Positions 6,424-10,958 of a DNA stretch of 10,958 nt are shown here, piece by piece (positions within the stretch are counted from its first letter, which is position 1; the number at the start of each line of letters is the position of its first letter). This DNA is from Caldisericaceae bacterium (GTDB lineage: Bacteria > Caldisericota > Caldisericia > Caldisericales > Caldisericaceae): contig JAGHAO010000013.1 in NCBI GenBank assembly GCA_021161495.1, positions 1 through 10,958 of the forward strand. The letters run 5' to 3'. The notes below the pieces were generated by a model. The model had not been told where the DNA came from and searched no databases. It was given only the letters and a program-made list of their open reading frames with translations. The position numbers were made by a program, and so were the translations under genes.

Positions 6424-7676
6424 TGGAAGCGGGAAAGAAGAAAGCGATTTCAGTTGAGATTATAAATCCGGGAATAAGAGAAATTTCCGACGATTCTTTC
6501 GAAGAGTTCAAATTGCTCATAGGCACTCTCGGAATAGAAATAGCGGGTGAAGCAACGCAAGTCATAAGAAAGCCGAATTACGCCTTTTTTCTTGGAAAAG
6601 GCAAGGTGAACGAACTCAGGCAAATCGTTAAATTGCTCAATGCGGATTTTGTATTTATTGATTCGAAACTTACGTATCTGCAACTTAAAAATCTTACGGA
6701 TGAGATAGGAGTTCCCGTGATCGACAGGCCTCATCTTATTCTTATGATTTTTTCAATGCGTGCAAGAACCAAAGAGGCAAAATTACAAGTCGAACTTTCC
6801 CAACTGAAAATGCATCTTCCGGAAATAGTGCACAGCGTAATGTATCTTGACCAGCAAACGGGCTCCGAGATAGGACTTAAAGGCCCCGGGGAAAAGAAAA
6901 CCGAACTTAGGCGCAGGTATATAGAAAAACGTATCAATGTTCTTGAAAAAAAGTTGAAAGAGATTGCAAAACAGCGAAAGCTCCGCAGAAAGAAGAGAAG
7001 AAAAAGCAAAATTCCCATTATCGCAATCGCAGGCTATACAAACAGCGGGAAGTCCACACTTCTGAACAGGCTGACAAAACCCGACGCTTATGTTGAAAAT
7101 ATGCTTTTTTCCACGTTGGATACGTTAGTAAGGGAGGGAGAACTTTCGGAGAACAAGAAGGTTCTTTTTGTGGATACGATAGGTTTCATAAGGGATTTGC
7201 CACCTGCGCTTATTTATGCTTTTCATTCCACGTTGGAAGAAATTCTCGATGCCTGGGTGATTCTGCACGTCGTCGACGCTTCTTCTCCTGACTTTTCGGA
7301 AAAGATCGAATCTGTCCTGAAAACGCTTAAAGAGTTAGGTGCTTCCGAAATCCCCCGAATCCTTGTGTTTAATAAGATTGATAAAATACCGGCCGAAAAA
7401 CTTCTGTTCCTGAAAAATAAATTTCCAGATGCCGTTTTTATATCCGCACTTAATGGTGCGGGCATTGACGAACTGAAGTCAAAAATAGAAGAGAAAATAT
7501 CTTCTTTGTATGTAAAACTGAAACTGCTTGTTCCGTATAACAGGCAAGATGTCGTTTCCGCCCTGTATGAAACTGCGAGTGTCCTTTCCGTAAAGAATAC
7601 GGATAAAGGCACGGAAATTGTTGCCGAAGGATTCAGGAACAGTATGTTCAAATTCCGAAAATTTGTAATTCGGTAA
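6423..7676 (+). CDS. hflX: Ribosome-associated GTPase HflX
   Basis: HflX is a GTPase that splits stalled or idle 70S ribosomes, notably under heat or antibiotic stress. I start it at GTG 6423 (417 residues): it sits one base into the preceding stop codon (TAGTG) and has the SD run GGAGGAAGG (6407-6415) 7 nt upstream. An in-frame ATG at 6333 would add 30 residues that only read through the upstream gene. The N-terminal HflX domain shows FFLGKGKVNEL (55-65) and DRPHLILMIF with RARTKEAKLQVELSQL. A basic coiled-coil linker (about 165-196) follows. The G domain has G1 GYTNSGKST (204-212), STLDT in switch I, G3 VDTIGFIRDLP and G4 NKID. The usual GGxGxRGPGETxLE linker motif is altered to IGLKGPGEKKTEL. 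Its SD may be sequestered by a hairpin. Assignment is confident. Confidence 0.94.
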   Translation: MEAGKKKAISVEIINPGIREISDDSFEEFKLLIGTLGIEIAGEATQVIRKPNYAFFLGKGKVNELRQIVKLLNADFVFIDSKLTYLQLKNLTDEIGVPVIDRPHLILMIFSMRARTKEAKLQVELSQLKMHLPEIVHSVMYLDQQTGSEIGLKGPGEKKTELRRRYIEKRINVLEKKLKEIAKQRKLRRKKRRKSKIPIIAIAGYTNSGKSTLLNRLTKPDAYVENMLFSTLDTLVREGELSENKKVLFVDTIGFIRDLPPALIYAFHSTLEEILDAWVILHVVDASSPDFSEKIESVLKTLKELGASEIPRILVFNKIDKIPAEKLLFLKNKFPDAVFISALNGAGIDELKSKIEEKISSLYVKLKLLVPYNRQDVVSALYETASVLSVKNTDKGTEIVAEGFRNSMFKFRKFVIR

Positions 7677-7686
7677 ATTGCTTATA

Positions 7687-7714
7687 TTGAAAAAGTTCGG
7701 TTTATCGTTAAAAT
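7687..7714 (+). promoter_or_regulatory. Candidate promoter of the cvpA-like gene placing the transcript start at its ATG
   Basis: The -35 is TTGAAA (7687-7692, 5 of 6), followed by a 16-bp spacer and the -10 TAAAAT (7709-7714, 5 of 6). Standard spacing puts the first transcribed base near 7721, one base before the ATG at 7722. No SD-like purine run lies between -10 and ATG. If used, it would give a leaderless mRNA for cvpA-queA-tgt. It lies in the 45-nt hflX-cvpA gap, which shows no terminator. Confidence 0.5.
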
Positions 7715-7721
7715 TAGTCGT

Positions 7722-8438
7722 ATGAATAATATAAATTACGTTGATTTAATTGTTTTTATAATACTTCTGGTGGAGGTCGTAAAAGGCGTAAGAGGCGGAG
7801 TAATTGTGCCTCTTTTTGACCTTGCAGGGCTTGTTTTAGGTTGGTTTGTCGCCAAGTGGAATGCCGTAAAATTTGCTCCGATGATAGATAATACGCTTCA
7901 TATAAAAACTTTTTTGGTTGCGAAACTTTCGCAGATTTTTACGATTCCGCAAACCGTTGCAAATCTTCCCGCAACTTCTCAGAACTTAAATATGGCATTT
8001 TCCACAATGCACCTTCCCGATTTTATCAAAAACTTTCTTTTGAAGAACACTCAATCGGGTGCGTCACTTACCGTGAAACAATTCATAATAAACGGTGTTG
8101 CAAACAGTATCCTGATCGGAATTACGTTTATCTTGATTCTGCTTGCAGTGATTATCGTTTTCAGAATCGCCGGCATGCTTGTTAAGAAGGCGGTGCGTGT
8201 GAGTCCGTTCCTCAAATGGGTTGACGCTGTTTTCGGCGCTTTGTTCCGTGCGGCTATCGCTTTCGTAATTTTATTTGTAATTGCACAGGTAATCGTTGTT
8301 TCCGTGGGGTATTTGCACCTCGAAAACGGGAGTTTTGTTTCTCAAATCGAAAACTCAGTATTTTACCATACGGGTTCCGTATTGGTTCCGTTCCTTAAAA
8401 CAAAAGTAATGGAGATAATTACACCTCTTTTGAAATGA
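7722..8438 (+). CDS. CvpA family membrane protein
   Basis: A 238-residue integral membrane protein. Four hydrophobic segments are visible (about 4-20, 26-45, 124-148 and 168-196). The opening NYVDLIVFIILLVEVVKGVRGGVI resembles the CvpA start, where a D and I/L-rich helix leads to a short basic G-R turn and a second helix. CvpA was named for colicin V production in E. coli; its molecular function is not settled and roles in envelope stress are proposed. The protein is longer than the common 160-180 residues, mainly through a loop of roughly 78 residues between helices 2 and 3 and a C-terminal extension after helix 4. There is no SD before ATG 7722, and the best promoter places the transcript start beside it. 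The stop overlaps queA (ATGA). Family call is moderate; the symbol is withheld because function is unclear. Confidence 0.75.
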   Translation: MNNINYVDLIVFIILLVEVVKGVRGGVIVPLFDLAGLVLGWFVAKWNAVKFAPMIDNTLHIKTFLVAKLSQIFTIPQTVANLPATSQNLNMAFSTMHLPDFIKNFLLKNTQSGASLTVKQFIINGVANSILIGITFILILLAVIIVFRIAGMLVKKAVRVSPFLKWVDAVFGALFRAAIAFVILFVIAQVIVVSVGYLHLENGSFVSQIENSVFYHTGSVLVPFLKTKVMEIITPLLK

Positions 8439-9469
8439 GAATAGAAGAATTTGATTATAATCTGCCCGACGGCTTAATCGCCCAGCATCCGGTTTACCCA
8501 CGCGACCACGCAAAATTAATGGTGCTTCATAGAAACAGCAAAAAAATAGAGCACCTGAAATTTTTCGAGATTAAAAAATTCTTCAGGAAGGGAGATGTTC
8601 TCGTTCTTAACAATACAAAGGTGATAAAGGCAAGGATCAAAGGCGTAAATTCTGAAACCGGCGGAAAAAGAGAAATATTCTTGCTCAAACAAACAGGAGA
8701 ATACGAATGGAAAGCCCTTACTCGCCCGAATAAAAGGATTCATCCGGGAGACAAAATTGTCATAAACGGAGTTTCCGGAATTTATGCGGAGGTAATTGAA
8801 AAAAATCCCGGTGGCGAAAACATCGTAAAGTTTTTCTCCGAGAATAACCTGACGATGAGAGAGATCTTGGAAGCAATCGGAAATGTCCCTCTGCCCCCCT
8901 ATATAAAAGGAAAAATTACGGATGAGAACGAGTATCAAACGGTGTTTGCCGAAAAAGAAGGCGCAGTTGCATCTCCCACGGCAGGGCTCCACTTTACGAA
9001 GGAACTTCTGTCTGAGATAGAAGGAATGGGTGTTAAAATCGCTTATGTTACTCTGCATGTGGGGCTCGGAACGTTTAAACCGGTAAAAGAGGAAATTATT
9101 GAGAAACACAAAATGCACGAAGAGGAATTTGAAGTCTCGGAAAAAACTGCGGAAATTGTAAACGATGCAAAGAGAAACGGCGGCAGAGTATTTGCCTGCG
9201 GAACAACCGTTGTCCGAACACTCGAAACCGCATCTTCGCACCTGGGAGTATTAAAGCCTTTAAGGGGTAAGACAAAACTTTTCATAAAACCCGGATATCC
9301 TTTTAAGATTACCGATGCGGTTATCACAAATTTCCATTTTCCCAAAACAACGCTTTTAATGCTTGTTTCGGCGTTTGCAGGCAAAGAATTCACATTAAAA
9401 GCATACGAAATTGCGGTAAAAGAGCATTACAGGTTTTACAGTTTCGGTGATGCGATGCTTATAATATGA
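8435..9469 (+). CDS. queA: tRNA preQ1(34) S-adenosylmethionine ribosyltransferase-isomerase QueA
   Basis: QueA transfers and rearranges the ribosyl group of SAM onto preQ1 already placed at tRNA position 34, giving epoxyqueuosine. The 344-residue length is typical. Family motifs occur in order: FDYNLPDGLIAQHP (6-19), LNNTKVIKARI (58-68), GNVPLPPYI (149-157), EYQTVFAEKEGAVASPTAGLHF split over 166-187, TLHVGLGTF (206-214), HKMHEEEFE (225-233), GTTVVRTLE (256-264), TNFHFPKTTLLML (298-310) and the ending YRFYSFGDAMLII. The only mild change is FHFPKTT for the common FHLPxST. It starts at ATG 8435 within the cvpA stop (4-nt overlap). The only GGAG nearby (8411-8414) is too distant, so translation is probably coupled. 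tgt, the preceding enzyme of the pathway, follows directly. Certain assignment. Confidence 0.97.
   Translation: MRIEEFDYNLPDGLIAQHPVYPRDHAKLMVLHRNSKKIEHLKFFEIKKFFRKGDVLVLNNTKVIKARIKGVNSETGGKREIFLLKQTGEYEWKALTRPNKRIHPGDKIVINGVSGIYAEVIEKNPGGENIVKFFSENNLTMREILEAIGNVPLPPYIKGKITDENEYQTVFAEKEGAVASPTAGLHFTKELLSEIEGMGVKIAYVTLHVGLGTFKPVKEEIIEKHKMHEEEFEVSEKTAEIVNDAKRNGGRVFACGTTVVRTLETASSHLGVLKPLRGKTKLFIKPGYPFKITDAVITNFHFPKTTLLMLVSAFAGKEFTLKAYEIAVKEHYRFYSFGDAMLII
9435..9465 (+). promoter_or_regulatory. Weak candidate internal promoter before tgt
   Basis: TTTACA (9435-9440) and a perfect TATAAT (9460-9465) lie in the last codons of queA, but 19 bp apart, which is longer than optimal. The predicted start near 9472 would leave only about 6 nt before the tgt ATG and cut into its SD (GAGGTGA, 9468-9474). 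The TATAAT is made of the codons for the Leu-Ile-Ile ending and may be coincidental. Confidence 0.22.
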
Positions 9470-9477
9470 GGTGAACT

Positions 9478-10596
9478 ATGGATATAAAATTCAAGGTTAT
9501 AAAACAAAGTAAAAACAGCAGGGCACGGCTTACGGAGTTCGAAACCGCTCACGGAAAAATCGAAACTCCTGTTTTTATGCCCGTGGGAACGCAGGCAACT
9601 GTGAAAACCCTTTCTTCACTCGATGTGGAAGAAATCGGTTTTAAAATGATTTTAGGAAACACTTATCATCTTTATCTGCAACCCGGTGCGGACACCATAG
9701 CAAAAGCAGGCGGACTCCACAAGTTTATGAATTGGAAGCACTCGATACTTACGGACAGCGGAGGGTTTCAGGTTCTTTCCTTACGGGATATCAGGAAAAT
9801 TAAAAAAGACGGTGTGGAATTCCGCTCTTTTATAGATGGTTCAAAACATTATTTCACTCCGGAAAGGGTTGTGGAGATAGAGGAAAAAATCGGTGCTGAT
9901 ATAATTATCCCTCTCGATATTTGCAGTTCTTACCCATCTGATTTCGAGACGACGAAAAAGGAGCTTGAAGTTACTCTGAATTGGGCGGAGAGAAGTTTGA
10001 GTGCGAAAAGCAGAGAGGACCAGGTGATGTTCGGCGTGATACAGGGCGGGTTTTACAAAGAACTGCGCAAAGTTGCGGCGGATAAAATTCTTTCGATGGG
10101 TTTCCCCGGGGTTACATTAGGAGGGCTCAGCATCGGAGAAGACAAAGAGCTTACAAAGGAATTCGTCGATTATACAGTTTCTCTTTTGCCCGAAGGAAAA
10201 CCGAGATATCTTATGGGTGTGGGCGATCCCATAAGCATTCTCGAATATGTAAAACTCGGAGTGGATATGTTCGACTGCGTTTTGCCCACTCGCGTTGCAA
10301 GAAACAGGACACTTTTCACAAAAAACGGGCCGATAAAAATCACAAAGGCGATTTACAAAGAAGATTTTACTCCGATAGAGGATGACTGCGAATGTTATAC
10401 GTGCAAGCATTTTACAAAGGCTTACCTTAATCATCTGTTCAAGGCAAAAGAGTACCTTGCGCCCCGTCTTGCAACAATTCACAACCTTTTCTTTATGCAC
10501 CGCCTTATCGAAGACATACGAAAGGCAATTGCAGGCGATTATTTCGAAGAATTTTATACGGAATTCAAAGATAGGTATCTCTCGGGCACGCGTTAG
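9478..10596 (+). CDS. tgt: Queuine/preQ1 tRNA-guanine transglycosylase Tgt
   Basis: Bacterial Tgt swaps guanine at the wobble position (34) of tRNAs with GUN anticodons for preQ1; QueA then acts on the product. The 372-residue protein is normal length, a TIM barrel with a zinc subdomain. Seen are D93 in LTDSGGFQVLSL (substrate-binding aspartate), FRSFIDGSKHYFTPE (115-129), D147 and C149 in DICSSYP where the family commonly has DECTPYP, GVIQGG (186-191), GGLSIGE (215-221), MGVGDP (246-251), and the nucleophile D266 in DMFDCVLPTR. Zinc ligands are C304, C306, C309 and H335 (CECYTC and TIHNL). The ATG at 9478 has SD GAGGTGA overlapping the queA stop. The catalytic set is complete, so an active enzyme is expected. 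queA-tgt order matches many bacteria, though yajC-secDF, often next, is not seen downstream. Confidence 0.97.
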   Translation: MDIKFKVIKQSKNSRARLTEFETAHGKIETPVFMPVGTQATVKTLSSLDVEEIGFKMILGNTYHLYLQPGADTIAKAGGLHKFMNWKHSILTDSGGFQVLSLRDIRKIKKDGVEFRSFIDGSKHYFTPERVVEIEEKIGADIIIPLDICSSYPSDFETTKKELEVTLNWAERSLSAKSREDQVMFGVIQGGFYKELRKVAADKILSMGFPGVTLGGLSIGEDKELTKEFVDYTVSLLPEGKPRYLMGVGDPISILEYVKLGVDMFDCVLPTRVARNRTLFTKNGPIKITKAIYKEDFTPIEDDCECYTCKHFTKAYLNHLFKAKEYLAPRLATIHNLFFMHRLIEDIRKAIAGDYFEEFYTEFKDRYLSGTR

Positions 10597-10627
10597 CGTT
10601 TGGTTTATCGGGTAGAAAGAGGAGGAT

Positions 10628-10958
10628 ATGAAAAGGATATTGAAAGCCGTTCTTATTGTATTGCTCGTTTTAACGGTTTTTATTTTCGGGTGCACGCTTT
10701 CCGGAAGGAATAAGAGCATCAAAGTAAAATTCTTTGTTGAAAAAGGATTCAGCAAATCTGCTACTGGAAGTAGAATTATTTTTTCCAAAGATAACAGCCT
10801 TTTTGCGGGAGATCTCAAAGGAGAGGTTTTGAAAATCGCCTCATTTTCCGGAAAGAAATGCGAAGTCGGAGTTTACGGTATATCAAATGATGGTAGATGG
10901 ATTATATGTGAGGTATCATCGGGAGACACGGATTCCCGGATTCCGTTTCGTATGTATA
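10628..10958 (+). CDS. Putative lipoprotein of unknown function, 5' part (3' end outside window)
   Basis: An open frame from ATG 10628 runs off the right edge with 110 codons and no stop. It begins with a basic start (MKRILK), a hydrophobic stretch (about residues 7-20) and FIFGC with C22, a plausible though not ideal lipobox (Ile-Phe-Gly-Cys), followed by a Ser/Gly/Lys-rich lead. This suggests an exported lipid-anchored protein. The rest includes IIFSKDNSLFAGDLKGEVLK and SNDGRWIICEVSSGD, which loosely resemble blades of TolB/PD40-like beta-propellers (compare SPDGKWIAF), but I do not recognise a family. SD AGGAGG (10620-10625) is strong yet only 2 nt from the ATG; the alternative GAGG (10619-10622) gives 5 nt. 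It starts 31 nt after tgt and could belong to the same transcript. Coding nature is well supported; function is unknown. Confidence 0.7.
   Translation, partial: MKRILKAVLIVLLVLTVFIFGCTLSGRNKSIKVKFFVEKGFSKSATGSRIIFSKDNSLFAGDLKGEVLKIASFSGKKCEVGVYGISNDGRWIICEVSSGDTDSRIPFRMY

Noticed and set aside
10588..10605. Small stem ACGC-GTTA-GCGT at the tgt stop followed by a few T residues, considered as a terminator.
   Set aside because: The stem is only 4 bp and the downstream run (TTGGTTT) is broken; the next gene starts 31 nt after tgt, so read-through is more likely.
1..10958. A new defence, mobile or biosynthetic system.
   Set aside because: All complete genes belong to known families, and all but the two small membrane proteins have known housekeeping functions. 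No repeats array, toxin-antitoxin pair, transposase or anomalous composition was seen.

Overview
This is a compact bacterial chromosome segment of AT-leaning composition. Every recognisable gene lies on the + strand: ten complete genes, plus one cut at each edge. Genes abut or overlap by a few bases, most have clear Shine-Dalgarno (SD) sequences, and the proteins are Lys/Glu-rich with much AGA/AGG for Arg and ATA for Ile. RecX, RNase Y, UvrC and Tgt/QueA make it bacterial. The gene content and style recall deep-branching, often thermophilic lineages (Thermotogota, Dictyoglomota or Caldisericota type), but no marker fixes the phylum, so this is a weak inference.

Layout. Positions 1-1355: the 3' part of rimO (S12 methylthiotransferase) and thpR (2H RNA phosphodiesterase), overlapping by 4 nt. 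Positions 1356-1408: a short gap with a good recA promoter. Positions 1409-6062: recA, recX, rny (RNase Y) and uvrC, overlapping or nearly so, a genome-maintenance and RNA-turnover block. Positions 6067-7676: a small YvlD-type membrane protein and hflX (ribosome-splitting GTPase), probably transcribed from a promoter inside the 3' end of uvrC. Positions 7722-10596: cvpA-like membrane gene, queA and tgt; the last two enzymes act in queuosine tRNA modification. Positions 10628-10958: start of a putative lipoprotein that runs off the window.

How the genes fit together. Most products act on nucleic acids or the ribosome: S12 modification, RNA 2',3'-cyclic ends, recombination and its RecX modulator, mRNA decay, nucleotide excision repair, stalled-ribosome rescue and tRNA wobble modification. 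None looks like a mobile or defence system. I found no insertion sequence, CRISPR array, tRNA, rRNA or convincing Rho-independent terminator, and no gene-free stretch longer than 53 nt.

Points worth a second look: a UvrC ending before the usual C-terminal helix-hairpin-helix domain, with a near-consensus promoter at the truncated end; a 16-bp palindrome that can fold over the hflX SD; a cvpA-like gene whose predicted transcription start falls next to its ATG with no SD (candidate leaderless mRNA); an imperfect inverted repeat centred on the recA -35 element; and non-canonical residues in RecA and HflX motifs. The window is otherwise ordinary core genome, and I do not see a new multi-gene system.
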